Assembly (NCBI RefSeq): GCF_000015165.1
Contig: NC_009485.1
Coordinates: forward strand, 1,342,001-1,406,000
Source: Bradyrhizobium sp. BTAi1
Lineage (GTDB): Bacteria > Pseudomonadota > Alphaproteobacteria > Rhizobiales > Xanthobacteraceae
Direction of reading: 5' to 3'
Length of the DNA: 64,000 bases
The translations under genes and the position numbers were made by a program. Each line of letters opens with the position of its first letter. The first letter of the stretch is position 1. This document shows positions 46,536 through 55,236 of the stretch, piece by piece. Below the pieces are notes generated by a model, which searched no databases, was not told the origin of the DNA, and saw only the letters and a program-made list of their open reading frames with translations.

Positions 46536-48011
46536 ATGAGCGAGAGTTCGACGTTGCAATGGCTGCGGGCGCCCAGGCTCGCCGAGGACACGCTGCCGCC
46601 TGAGTCGCTGAAGGTGGAGTGCCGGCGCTGCGGCCGTTCGGTGCAGGTGTCGCTGAGTGCGATGCGCCCACCGGGTTTCCTGCACGTCGACGATCAAGTG
46701 GCATGTCCCGAGATCCAGGAACGCTGGACCGGCAACGGCAGCGGCGGATTGCTGCTGATGATGTGCGGGGCGTTGGAGCAATCGCTCGATCCCGTCTCGG
46801 ACATCGAACATCATGAGGCGGCGGTACAATACGAGCCGGCGCCGCTCGTCGCGCAGCGGATCGCTCCGCAGCCGATGAAGCTGTCCCCGCCGAGTTGGGA
46901 CGACAGCGCGGATGATCAGGACGACGCGGAGCGGACCGGCCGGCTGCACGTCCTGCTTGCGCGGTTTGTCGAACACCGCAAGGCGTTCATCCGGGTCACC
47001 GTCGGGGTCGTTGCACTGGTCGTGGTGGCGGTGGGCGGTGTGCTCCTGCCGCTGCGCAATCTGCAGATTCTGATCCAGGCTCCGCCTGGACTCTCCGCCG
47101 TCTCGCTGCAGAGGGAGCCGTTGCCAACCTCGGTCGCGGTGCGCCGAACCACGATGGATGCGGCCGCGCCGTCAACCCAGGCGCCGTCGAGCCAGCGAAC
47201 GCCGTCAGCACCGCCGGTTGCCATGCGCCAGCCGCAGGCCGCGGACCCGTTGCCGCTGCCCGAGGGGCCGTCGGCCGGAAACCCGAAGCCGGTCGTGTTG
47301 GCGGATGCCGCCAGCGCGCAGCCGAAGCTGCGCGTGCCCGAGACGGTCGCGATCCCCGGGGGAACGTTTGCGATGGGCGGCGAGGACGATTCCGAGCAGC
47401 CCGTTCACCAGGTCAGCATCCGGCCATTTGCGATGGGCAAATATCCGGTGACGGTCGGAGAGTGGAAGGCGTGTGTCGCGGCGGGAAGCTGTGCCGACAT
47501 CGCCGCTGGAAGCGACGATCAACCGGTCACCAATGCGAGCTACGACGACGCGCAAGCCTATCTCGGCTGGCTCGCCAAGGTGACCGGCAAGGCATTCCGG
47601 CTGCCGACCGAGGCCGAATGGGAATACGCCGCTCGCGCCGGGCGGCGCAGCAAATATTGGTGGGGGGATCGCATGCGCCCGGGCATGGCGAACTGCAAGG
47701 GCTGCAACACTGCCAGTGAGACGTCCGACGCTGCGCAACCCCTGAAGGTCGGAAGCTTCGCCGCCAACCCGTTCGGCCTGTTCGACATGGGCGGCGAAGT
47801 GGCCCAGTGGGTCGCGGACAATTGGCACAAATCCTACAAGGGAGCCCCGGCGGACGGGGCGGCATGGCTCGATGACGGCAGCTACGCCCGTGTGATCCGC
47901 TCCGGCTCCTGGAGCAATGGCGCAGCCGATGCGCGCGCGGGCAGCCGCGACCGCTACGATGGCCGCATCCGTCATCCCACGCTCGGTTTCCGGGTCGCGC
48001 TTACACCATAA
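46536..48011 (+). CDS. Membrane-anchored formylglycine-generating-enzyme-like (SUMF1/FGE-sulfatase) protein
   Basis: 491 residues. N-terminal cytoplasmic part with C29-x2-C32 and C57, a possible zinc site; one membrane segment at about 150-172; a Pro/Ala linker; then an FGE-sulfatase domain from about 268 to the end (I-P-G-G-T-F-A-M-G-G, F-R-L-P-T-E-A-E-W-E-Y-A-A-R-A-G, F-G-L-F-D-M-G-G-E-V, R-S-G-S-W-S-N-G). The segment that carries the catalytic Cys in true FGE reads A-D-A-R-A-G-S-R-D-R-Y, with no Cys, so binding rather than formylglycine formation is likely. Starts 27 bases after the giant protein and has the same cytoplasm-membrane-periplasm layout. Confidence 0.9.
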   Translation: MSESSTLQWLRAPRLAEDTLPPESLKVECRRCGRSVQVSLSAMRPPGFLHVDDQVACPEIQERWTGNGSGGLLLMMCGALEQSLDPVSDIEHHEAAVQYEPAPLVAQRIAPQPMKLSPPSWDDSADDQDDAERTGRLHVLLARFVEHRKAFIRVTVGVVALVVVAVGGVLLPLRNLQILIQAPPGLSAVSLQREPLPTSVAVRRTTMDAAAPSTQAPSSQRTPSAPPVAMRQPQAADPLPLPEGPSAGNPKPVVLADAASAQPKLRVPETVAIPGGTFAMGGEDDSEQPVHQVSIRPFAMGKYPVTVGEWKACVAAGSCADIAAGSDDQPVTNASYDDAQAYLGWLAKVTGKAFRLPTEAEWEYAARAGRRSKYWWGDRMRPGMANCKGCNTASETSDAAQPLKVGSFAANPFGLFDMGGEVAQWVADNWHKSYKGAPADGAAWLDDGSYARVIRSGSWSNGAADARAGSRDRYDGRIRHPTLGFRVALTP

Positions 48012-48020
48012 AGGACCAGC

Positions 48021-48629
48021 ATGCGGCCGACGCTGTCTGTGCGACTTTGTCTCATCCTGATGATCTCCCTCGTTCCGGCCATCGCCTCGGCCAAGGGCAC
48101 GAAGTCTCCGAAGGATGCCAAAGTGTATTTCATCTCGCCGTCCGACGGCGAGACCGTGAGCGGAGCGTTCTGGTGCCGCTTCGGCCTGCGCAACATGGGT
48201 GTGACGCATGCCGGCGACGACTTCGCCGGCAGTGGCCATCACCATCTGCTGATCGACGTCGATGAGACGATGGAAGCCGGACAGCAGATTCCGCGTGACA
48301 AGAAGCACATTCACTACGCGGCCGGCGAGACCGAGGCGAGAATCGAACTGTCGCCCGGCAAGCATACGCTGCAGCTGGTGGTCGGGGATGCCAAGCATCT
48401 AAATTTCGATCCGCCCGTGGTCTCCGAGAAGATCATGATCACCGTCGGCAAGCCGAACGCGTCGGACGATCAGGCGCGTGCGAGCAGGGCGATGAGCGAG
48501 CGGCGGAAGATCCAGGAGCGCGCTTTGCAGGCTGAGCCGCAGCAGCCGCAACAGCTGGTGACGCCAGAGATGACGAAGTCTCCCGAAAGTTCCGACTTCA
48601 TCAGCCGCGTCTTCTCAGGAACGAAGTAG
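48021..48629 (+). CDS. Exported DUF4399 protein
   Basis: 202 residues with a signal peptide ending A-I-A-S-A-K. The DUF4399 pattern is seen: V-Y-F-I-S-P-S-D-G-E-T-V-S-G, G-H-H-H-L-L-I-D-V, H-I-H-Y-A-A-G-E-T-E, P-G-K-H-T-L-Q-L-V-V-G-D and P-P-V-V-S-E-K-I. The His clusters suggest metal binding. A Gln/Glu-rich tail of about 45 residues follows. Nine bases after the FGE-like gene, so third member of that operon. Function not established. Confidence 0.88.
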   Translation: MRPTLSVRLCLILMISLVPAIASAKGTKSPKDAKVYFISPSDGETVSGAFWCRFGLRNMGVTHAGDDFAGSGHHHLLIDVDETMEAGQQIPRDKKHIHYAAGETEARIELSPGKHTLQLVVGDAKHLNFDPPVVSEKIMITVGKPNASDDQARASRAMSERRKIQERALQAEPQQPQQLVTPEMTKSPESSDFISRVFSGTK

Positions 48630-49484
48630 TCGGCCCAGTACGGCTCGGCTCGGCTGGCTCCAGGTGCATCTGCCTCGCTGACGATGCGGGTTGACTGATG
48701 TCGAAACGCGCGTCACGGCGGACCGGCCCTCCCCACGCAGCGTTACGCGGTGACCTGGCGCAGGCAGACCGCCGGACATGGCCACGCATCTGGCCCCACG
48801 GCGATGGCCGTTCCTGACCTCTCCGGGACGTGGTTGCGGAGACGTGAGACGACTCCTTGCCCATGCAGCGATCCGTCCGCCTGGTCGGCGGAGCGCACCG
48901 GTGAGGGCCGCGATCGCAAGCGAGATCAACGTCAACGGTCGTTGTGCGCCCGGATGGGCGTAACGCGGCTGCCATCGGATATCAGAGTGGCTCGGGGCGC
49001 TGTTCCGACAGCTGAAGCCGTGGGTTCAAGAAAAATATTTTCGAGACCGATTGTCGCATCCTGCGATCGTGCGCTCGCATCCCGCCTCAACATCGTCACA
49101 GCTGTAATCCGGCAGCAGTGTGGTGGTCTGCACGTGTCCGCTGGCACCGGCCACGCGCGCCGCACGCAAGCGTGCCGCTGCAGTGACAATAGTTGCTTGC
49201 GAATCAATGTCAGTTGCATTCGCGTTTGTATCGCATCCGATCACCGACATGAGCCGGCGGCAAGGACGGATCGACATCGTTTTATCTCAGCTGCAACGTA
49301 GTTGGGTCCGGAGCCCAGCGACAATGCGGCGACATGCGGGACGACTCGGGTCGAGCGTGCGCGATTGTGCACGGCTGTGGCGGCGGGCGCCGTCCAAGTT
49401 TCGTTGAAATCCCACTCCTCTTTGTGGTCTCGCGCTCAGCGCGGTGCATGCGCGCAATGGCGCAGGTTTGGAGGAGATTTGATA
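48630..49484. other. Long intergenic region upstream of the PepSY gene
   Basis: 855 bases. Frames here are short, Arg/Cys-rich and lack ribosome sites, so I call no gene. The 3' part is less GC-rich and contains a Fur-box-like site at 49197-49218 about 270 bases before the PepSY start. Confidence 0.5.
49197..49218. promoter_or_regulatory. Candidate iron-responsive (Fur-like) box
   Basis: TTGC-GAATCA-ATGTCA-GTTGCA resembles the iron boxes TGCGAATCATTCTCA described for many proteobacteria, with about three mismatches. It precedes a PepSY/cytochrome b561 pair. Judged by eye only. Confidence 0.3.
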
Positions 49485-49763
49485 ATGAAGGTCATCAGGA
49501 TCATGGTCGTTGCGCTCGCCGCAGCCGCGGCATCGGGCTCCGTTGCCCTGGCCGACGGCTACAAGGATTGCACCAAGCTCGACAAGGCGTCGTGGAAGAC
49601 CGTGGCGGACGCGGAAGCCAAGGCGAAGTCGGCGGGCTATGAGGTTCGCCAGACCAAGATCGAGGGCACCTGCTACGAAGTCTATGGCGTCAAGAGCGGC
49701 AAGCTCTATGAGCTGTTCTACAGCCCCGAGGATCTCGCGCTGAAGCATACGAAGGCGAAGTGA
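49485..49763 (+). CDS. Small periplasmic PepSY-domain protein
   Basis: 92 residues. Signal peptide ending V-A-L-A-D; then one PepSY-like unit (A-E-A-K-A-K-S-A-G-Y-E-V-R-Q-T-K-I-E-G-T-C-Y-E-V-Y). Two Cys may pair. GGAGGAG lies upstream of the ATG. Ten bases before the cytochrome b561 gene, a common pairing in redox and iron-reduction modules. Confidence 0.85.
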   Translation: MKVIRIMVVALAAAAASGSVALADGYKDCTKLDKASWKTVADAEAKAKSAGYEVRQTKIEGTCYEVYGVKSGKLYELFYSPEDLALKHTKAK

Positions 49764-49773
49764 TCTGACGATC

Positions 49774-50541
49774 ATGCGTGACGCAGGACAGGCGCGAGAG
49801 CGCGTCGCTTCCAGAACGTCGGCGCGCCCGGGATCGAAAACCGTTGCGGTCTGGGATGTCCCGCTGCGCGTCTGGCACTGGGCTCTCGCGGCCTTCGTGC
49901 TCATCGCCTGCGTCACGCCCAATACTCACGATGCTCTGCACCGGACGGCAGGCTATGCCGTGATTGGCCTGCTCGCATTCAGGCTGATCTGGGGTGTCAT
50001 CGGCACCCGTCATTCGCTGCTCGCGCGGATCAGTCTCAAGCTGCGCGCAGCCCCCCGCTACATGATCAACATCTTTCGCGGCGAGACTGGGCGCTATCTC
50101 GGGCTGAACCCGGCAGGCGCGGCGATGCTGGTGGCGATGGTCGGGCTGCTGTTCATTTCGACCATCAGCGGGGTCATGCAGGTCTCGCTCCGCTTTTTCG
50201 GAGTCTGGTGGATCCAGGAGGCGCATTCGTTGTCCTCCAACGCGATCATGGCGCTGATCGGAGTCCACCTGCTCGGAACGTTGTGGATGAGCGTGCTGCA
50301 GAAGGAGAATCTGGCATGGGCGATGTTCACCGGACGTAAGCGGATGCCGGTATCTACGCCAGCGGCGAGACAACCGGCTGGCCCTGTGGAAGAGGGCGCG
50401 GACGTTGCACCGGCGGAGCAGGTTTCGATGGTGCCCGAGCTGCCGCCTCATCGGGGCAATCCACAGGTCGCGGGCGTCAAGCCCTCGCCCCGTATGCCGC
50501 GGGCCCTCAGCACCTATGACAGGAAGCTCGGCCTCGGCTGA
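49774..50541 (+). CDS. Cytochrome b561-family membrane protein
   Basis: 255 residues, four membrane helices. Haem-ligand His candidates are in L-R-V-W-H-W, A-L-H-R-T-A-G-Y, Q-E-A-H-S-L and G-V-H-L-L-G. W-D-V-P-L-R-V-W-H-W is a typical first-helix entry. About 25 polar N-terminal and 85 C-terminal residues extend the core; the tail is Pro-rich and would lie in the cytoplasm or periplasm. Possible electron donor for ferric reduction (inference). Confidence 0.88.
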   Translation: MRDAGQARERVASRTSARPGSKTVAVWDVPLRVWHWALAAFVLIACVTPNTHDALHRTAGYAVIGLLAFRLIWGVIGTRHSLLARISLKLRAAPRYMINIFRGETGRYLGLNPAGAAMLVAMVGLLFISTISGVMQVSLRFFGVWWIQEAHSLSSNAIMALIGVHLLGTLWMSVLQKENLAWAMFTGRKRMPVSTPAARQPAGPVEEGADVAPAEQVSMVPELPPHRGNPQVAGVKPSPRMPRALSTYDRKLGLG

Positions 50542-51081
50542 GATCACGAGCGATGCTGTCCCATACGTGCAACATCGCGTTACGCATGAGCCTGTCCGCC
50601 GTCATGCAAATCGTTCGACGCATCCGATACGCTGATCACTCATGTGCAGTGATCGGCGACGCGGGCGATCAGGCGGATGGCGTCCTGACGTCGTGCAGGC
50701 ATGCGATGTCTGATGGCGTTTTCGGGTCGGCATGGCTGACGTAGTGGATGCGCAGGCCAACCCAACTCAAGTCGTTCACCATCCGCACGCGGTGAGGTGA
50801 GTTGTGAGCGCTTTTCATCGATGCGCTGCGATGAAGGCAGCTCTTTCGCTGTGCTGAAATGGCACGAGATGATGCGTGAGAGGCTCTTGCGGAGGGGGCT
50901 GACGAAGCCGCGACTAATAAACTTCGCGAATTGTCGCACACAATGATTTCGTCAAGTTTCGACACGGCAAATCGCCGCATTCTGTAACTTATATTAGTTC
51001 TACGAACGCCGCGCGATCTCCAGGGCGGGTGCGCAAATGGCGAATTCGAGACAGACTGGTTCGGGGACAGGGATATAAGCC
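50542..51081. other. Intergenic region without a recognised gene
   Basis: 540 bases. AT content rises toward the 3' end (TATATTAG at about 50990), which may hold the promoter for the cupredoxin gene. No convincing coding frame, hairpin or repeat was seen. Confidence 0.4.
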
Positions 51082-51423
51082 ATGATGCGATTTGGAAAAG
51101 CAGGACTCCTGGGGGGCGCCGCGCTGCTGATCGCGGCGATTGCGTCGCCGGCGAGCGCCGCGGAGACCACCATCGAGATTTCAGTCAAGGACAACAAGTT
51201 TCAGCCCGCGGAGCTGAAGGCGCCGGCCGACACACCGATCGTGTTCAAGGTCAAGAATCTCGACGGCGCACCGGTGGAGTTCGAGAGCGAGCCTCTCCAG
51301 TTCGAGACCGTGATCAAGCCGAACATGGAAGGCGTGGTGAAGGTCAAGGCGCAGAAGCCTGGACGCTACGAATTCTTCGATGACTTCCATCAGGGCAACA
51401 AGGGCACCTTGGTGGTGGAATAG
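51082..51423 (+). CDS. Periplasmic cupredoxin-domain protein, EfeO/FtrB-like
   Basis: 113 residues; signal peptide ending A-S-A-A-E. The core has D-N-K-F-Q-P-A-E-L, V-E-F-E-S-E-P-L, P-G-R-Y-E-F-F-D-D-F-H-Q-G-N-K-G-T. This matches the cupredoxin domain of EfeO/FtrB-type ferrous iron uptake, where one His plus acidic/Met residues bind Cu or Fe. A type 1 blue copper site is absent because there is no Cys. GGGACAGGG precedes the ATG. Confidence 0.85.
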   Translation: MMRFGKAGLLGGAALLIAAIASPASAAETTIEISVKDNKFQPAELKAPADTPIVFKVKNLDGAPVEFESEPLQFETVIKPNMEGVVKVKAQKPGRYEFFDDFHQGNKGTLVVE

Positions 51424-51717
51424 GCGCATCCGGCTGGGGCCCTCGGTGTGCCCGGGCAGGCGACGATCAAGCGCCACATGGGGCCATCTCGCGGCTGGCA
51501 TGCGCCGTCTCGATCAGCCGGTGGATTCGGGGCCTCACAATCCTTCGAAGGCGGCCAGCCTGTGCCGGCCGCCAGCCCATCGACGTCTGCGAGTCGCGGC
51601 CTGTCGGGTGGTGCCGCGCTTCACGGGAGACACGTCTTTTTGCAACGGGCAGGACGAGAGAGCATCAGTCCCAGTTGCCGCGATCGCCGCGGCGTGCTGC
51701 CGCGTCCGGACGAGGCG

Positions 51718-53493
51718 GTGGCGATCACTGTGTTGTTCGTGCTGCTGGTCGAGTCTGCTCCGTCGTATGCCCAGAGCCAGGCGCGCGCCTATGCTGATCC
51801 CGGCACGATCGACGGTGGCCCTGTGGTCGTCGTGCCCAATCGCAAGCGGCCGCCGGCGCGGCCCGCCAATGGCAACGGTCCTGTCGTCATCCCGCAGATG
51901 ATCATCGCTCCTGGCGGCAACGAGCCGGAGCAGGAGCCGAAGTCCGCAGCTGCCCAGCCGGACGAGCGCACGCCGCCGCGACCGAAATCGCCGATCGATC
52001 CTGCGGCCGGTGCGCTTCCGCAGGCCACGCGCCGCGAGCCGGCGCCGCGCCTCGCCCCGGTTCGCAACGGCTTCTTCGGCGCGCCCTCCGCCGGCCTTCT
52101 GGTTGGAGGCTGCCTGGCGACGCCAGGCCGTCTGGTGCCGACCAACGTGCCCAATCGCTGCCTGGACGCATTGGCCTTCGCTGTGAGCCCGCCCCCGGCC
52201 ACCCGCGGCGTGCTGCCACGAAACCTGCCGCCGATTCCGCGGCAGGACGCGCAACCGATTCCGCCGGTTTTGGCGGACAAGCCTCGCATGAAGCTGCCGC
52301 CGGTGAACAAGGGCAAGCCGCAGGAGCCGCAGCCTCAGCCGCCACCGATGATGGATGAGGATCCCTACGAGCCCAAGGGCATTACGGTGGGAAACTTCAT
52401 CCTGAAGCCTGCGTTCGAAATGTCGTCAGGCTTCGACAGCAATCCGGGCCGCGTGCCCAAAGGAGCGGGCTCCGGCTTCGTCAGCGTTGCACCGGTCCTG
52501 CTCGTGCGTTCGCAGTTCGAGCGCCATCTGCTCAATGCCGATGTGCGCGTCGGCTATATCGACTATGCAAAGCTCCGGCAGCTCAGCAGGCCTACCGTCG
52601 ACGCCAAGGTGAATGGGCGCTACGACATCACCGATACGTTTGCGATCAACGGCGAGGGCCACGTTGCCGTCGATGCCGATGATCCCGGTACGCCGCGCTT
52701 CGCCGGGCGGTTCGCCAAGATCCCGTTGGCCTCGACCGTCGGCGGCTCGGCCGGCGTGACCAAGAGGTTCGAGGAGATCGAAATCTCGACCAAGGCGGCA
52801 ATCGATCGCGTCGCGTTCCAGAACGCGCCGCTTATCGACGGCCAGATCGTCAGCAATGCCGATCGCAACTTCGTTCAGTACGGCTCGCAAAGCCGCGTGA
52901 CCTACAACCTGACGCCGGAGATTCGGCCGTTCGTCGATGTCGCGGTCGACCGGCGCGTTCATGACATCGCTGTCGATGCGGAAGGGTTCCGCAGAGATTC
53001 GACCGGGACGGCCGTCGAAGCCGGCGTGACGTTCGCCTATGCCGACAAGCTGACCGGCGACGTCGCTGTCGGCTATCTCACGCGGCGCTACCAGGATCCG
53101 ATGCTGAAGCCGGTCAGTGGCTTCATTGCCGATGCGAACCTGACCTGGCAATACGCCAAGGAGACGGCGATCATGTTCGGCGCCAAGTCCCAGGTGGTGG
53201 AGATCACCGAGCCAGGGATCTCCGGCGTGCTCAAGCGCGACGTCACCGTCGGCATCGAGCACCAGTTCGAGCCTTGGCTCGTGGGCACGTTCCTTGCCGG
53301 CTATGGCCAGGACGCGTTCACCGGGACCACGCGGGTGGACAATCGTTACCTGGTCGAGCTCGGCATGCTCTACAAATTCTCCCGCCTGCTGCAGTTGAGG
53401 GCCAGCGTCCGGCGCGAGGAGACCCGGTCCAACTTCCGGGAGAACGATCTCTCTGCCACCGTCGTTCAGGTCGGCGCCAGGGTGCAGTATTAG
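51718..53493 (+). CDS. Outer-membrane beta-barrel protein (BBP2-like) with Pro-rich N-region
   Basis: 591 residues from a GTG at 51718, chosen because a signal peptide (V-A-I-T-V-L-F-V-L-L-V-E-S-A-P-S-Y-A-Q) follows at once; the frame remains open upstream to an ATG at 51448, but those 90 residues lack an export signal. A Pro/Arg-rich periplasmic part (about 20-310) is followed by a barrel of alternating strands ending in V-Q-V-G-A-R-V-Q-Y, with the usual C-terminal aromatic. Porin or surface protein of unknown substrate. Confidence 0.8.
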   Translation: MAITVLFVLLVESAPSYAQSQARAYADPGTIDGGPVVVVPNRKRPPARPANGNGPVVIPQMIIAPGGNEPEQEPKSAAAQPDERTPPRPKSPIDPAAGALPQATRREPAPRLAPVRNGFFGAPSAGLLVGGCLATPGRLVPTNVPNRCLDALAFAVSPPPATRGVLPRNLPPIPRQDAQPIPPVLADKPRMKLPPVNKGKPQEPQPQPPPMMDEDPYEPKGITVGNFILKPAFEMSSGFDSNPGRVPKGAGSGFVSVAPVLLVRSQFERHLLNADVRVGYIDYAKLRQLSRPTVDAKVNGRYDITDTFAINGEGHVAVDADDPGTPRFAGRFAKIPLASTVGGSAGVTKRFEEIEISTKAAIDRVAFQNAPLIDGQIVSNADRNFVQYGSQSRVTYNLTPEIRPFVDVAVDRRVHDIAVDAEGFRRDSTGTAVEAGVTFAYADKLTGDVAVGYLTRRYQDPMLKPVSGFIADANLTWQYAKETAIMFGAKSQVVEITEPGISGVLKRDVTVGIEHQFEPWLVGTFLAGYGQDAFTGTTRVDNRYLVELGMLYKFSRLLQLRASVRREETRSNFRENDLSATVVQVGARVQY

Positions 53494-53959
53494 CGCATGG
53501 CGCTGGCGGCGCGACGAAGCCCGCCTCTCACGACGGGGTGGCGCGCTCACTTTCCCAACGATGCCAATGATCCGGTCCATCTTGCTGTTTGCTGATCCAG
53601 ATGAATTCGTCGGGGGAGCGTCTGTCTCGTGCACGTCGGTCATCCGTCGACTGTCGAGCTCATTCCACCCGACATTCATTACAACAGCCTTGCTCCGCAG
53701 CGATTCTTGTGGCTGAGGCGCCGCCGTGACGGTGAAGCCCTGATGATGATGGCGAGAGCGGCGGCTCGCAACGAGGAGGGCGGTCGCTTGAGCGATCCGT
53801 GATGTCTCGGCGCAGCGCCGGCATCCACGATCTTCCGAGCTCAGATGATCGGTTGCGATCGGCTCGCGTGGCTGACATCGAGCCGGGCGAAACGAAAAGG
53901 CAGCGCCCGCGCGGTCGCGAACGCTGCCAAGTCTGCAGATGCACGCGCTGCAGCGCGTG
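53494..53959. other. Intergenic region between converging genes
   Basis: 466 bases; no convincing gene. It contains the tonB terminator at 53895-53928 and the 20-base perfect palindrome GCACGCGCTG/CAGCGCGTGC at 53941-53960, which ends inside the tonB stop codon. Confidence 0.5.
53895..53928 (-). terminator. Intrinsic terminator of the exbB-exbD-tonB operon
   Basis: Seven-base arms GGCAGCG/CGCTGCC (53899-53905 and 53922-53928) with a GC-rich inner stem, then TTTT at 53895-53898 on the minus strand. Lies about 32 bases past the tonB stop. Confidence 0.7.
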
Positions 53960-54751
53960 CTATTTATTCTTCTGATTGAAGTTCACATCGATGCTGAAGC
54001 TGAACTGGTCGTCGGTCAGTCCCGAGGGCGGCGCCGGCACCGGATCGGAGCGGTGGATCATCGACAGCGCCGCCTGATCGAATACCGAATCCCCGGAGGA
54101 CTGCATGACCGAGGCCGACATCACCTTGCCGGCCCGGCTCAGCACCAGCGCGACCTTGACCGTGCCGTTGCGCTTCTTGCCCTCCGGATAGCGCTTGTGA
54201 AGTTCGAAATAGGCGCTGATCTTGCGTCCCCAATCATTGGTCAGCTTCTGCTTGTCCTTGCCCATTCCCGGATTGGGCGCCTTGGCAGTCTCGGCCGGTG
54301 GCGCCGCCTCGTCGAGCGCCTTGCGCGCCGATTCCTCCTGGGCGGCCGACGCGACCGAGGCCTCGGCCTGCTGGACCGCCTGCTGCTGCTCCTCTTTTTC
54401 CGGCTTCTTCGGGTCGTTCATCGTGACGACGCGATCGGCCTCCTCCTCGGTCTCGGTTGGCTTGTCCTTGACCGCATCGGACTCCTTGACCTCAGCCGTC
54501 TGCTGCATCTGCTCCGGCGCGGCTTCCGCCGCGTCGCTGTCCGGTCCGGCCGGAAGATCATTGTCCTCGACCTGGGGCGAGGCCATCTCGAGTGCGAACT
54601 CCGCGCCATTGGCGCCGAGCCCACCATCCGTCTCCTGGCCGTTGAGATGGACGACAGCGAGCGCGGCGCCGCCGCCGTGCAACATCAGCGCTCCGATCGC
54701 CGCCGAGATCCACAAGCGGCGCGACGCTCCCTGATACTTGTGTTCGACCAT
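53960..54751 (-). CDS. tonB: TonB-like energy transducer
   Basis: 263 residues from the ATG at 54751, which has GGAAG upstream; a longer frame to 54781 overlaps the exbD end. One N-terminal membrane anchor (I-S-A-A-I-G-A-L-M-L-H-G-G-G-A-A-L-A), an acidic linker rich in Glu/Lys/Ala/Gln instead of the classic Pro-Lys repeat, and a TonB C-domain (Y-F-E-L-H-K-R-Y-P-E-G-K-K-R-N-G-T-V-K-V). Carries proton-motive energy from ExbBD to outer-membrane receptors such as the one at 57944. Confidence 0.9.
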   Translation of the reverse strand: MVEHKYQGASRRLWISAAIGALMLHGGGAALAVVHLNGQETDGGLGANGAEFALEMASPQVEDNDLPAGPDSDAAEAAPEQMQQTAEVKESDAVKDKPTETEEEADRVVTMNDPKKPEKEEQQQAVQQAEASVASAAQEESARKALDEAAPPAETAKAPNPGMGKDKQKLTNDWGRKISAYFELHKRYPEGKKRNGTVKVALVLSRAGKVMSASVMQSSGDSVFDQAALSMIHRSDPVPAPPSGLTDDQFSFSIDVNFNQKNK

Positions 54752-54777
54752 TCTACACTTCCATCGTTGATGAGGGA

Positions 54778-55233
54778 TCAATGCACAGGCTGAGCGGTCG
54801 CGGCCGCCTGCGAAACGCCTTCGACGGTGACGAGCTTGATCTTCGAATAGCCGCCGGTGCGCAGCAACTCCATCACATCCATCAGCTCGCCATAGGGTAC
54901 CCCGCGGTCCGCGCGCAGGAAGACGAACTTGTCCTTGGTCGCCTCCGGGATGTGCTCGAGCGAACCGACCAGGCTTGCTCGTTTCACCTGCTCCTCGCCG
55001 ACGAACAATGTCAGATCCGGCTTGATGCTGACATAGATCGGCTTGTCCGGCTTCTTCTGCGGCGTGGCCGTCGAGGTTGGAAGGTCGACCGGCACGTCGA
55101 CCGTCGAGAGCGGGGCCGCCACCATGAAGATGATGAGCAGCACCAGGATGACGTCGATGAACGGGGTGACGTTGATGTCGCTGGATTCGCCGAGATCATC
55201 GTCACCATCGGCTTCCGAGAGAGAAACAGCCAT
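54778..55233 (-). CDS. exbD: ExbD energy-transduction protein
   Basis: 151 residues. I-N-V-T-P-F-I-D-V-I-L-V-L-L-I-I-F carries the proton-relay Asp in the single membrane helix, followed by a periplasmic domain with V-F-L-R-A-D-R-G-V-P-Y-G. Three bases after exbB and 26 bases before tonB. Confidence 0.95.
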   Translation of the reverse strand: MAVSLSEADGDDDLGESSDINVTPFIDVILVLLIIFMVAAPLSTVDVPVDLPTSTATPQKKPDKPIYVSIKPDLTLFVGEEQVKRASLVGSLEHIPEATKDKFVFLRADRGVPYGELMDVMELLRTGGYSKIKLVTVEGVSQAAATAQPVH

Positions 55234-55236
55234 GGC

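Noticed and set aside
45405..46976. A 523-codon minus-strand frame spanning the end of the pseudo-helicase and the next gene
   Set aside because: It crosses two real genes and consists of His/Arg/Gln-rich shadow sequence.
48750..49301. A 183-codon plus-strand frame in the intergenic region
   Set aside because: Arg/Cys-rich, no ribosome site, no family resemblance, and composition changes midway.
53660..53944. A 94-codon minus-strand frame after tonB
   Set aside because: It contains the tonB terminator hairpin and has no recognisable features.
53941..53960. 20-base perfect palindrome at the tonB stop considered as an attachment or recombination site
   Set aside because: No second copy or integrase is seen; more likely part of the transcript 3' end structure.
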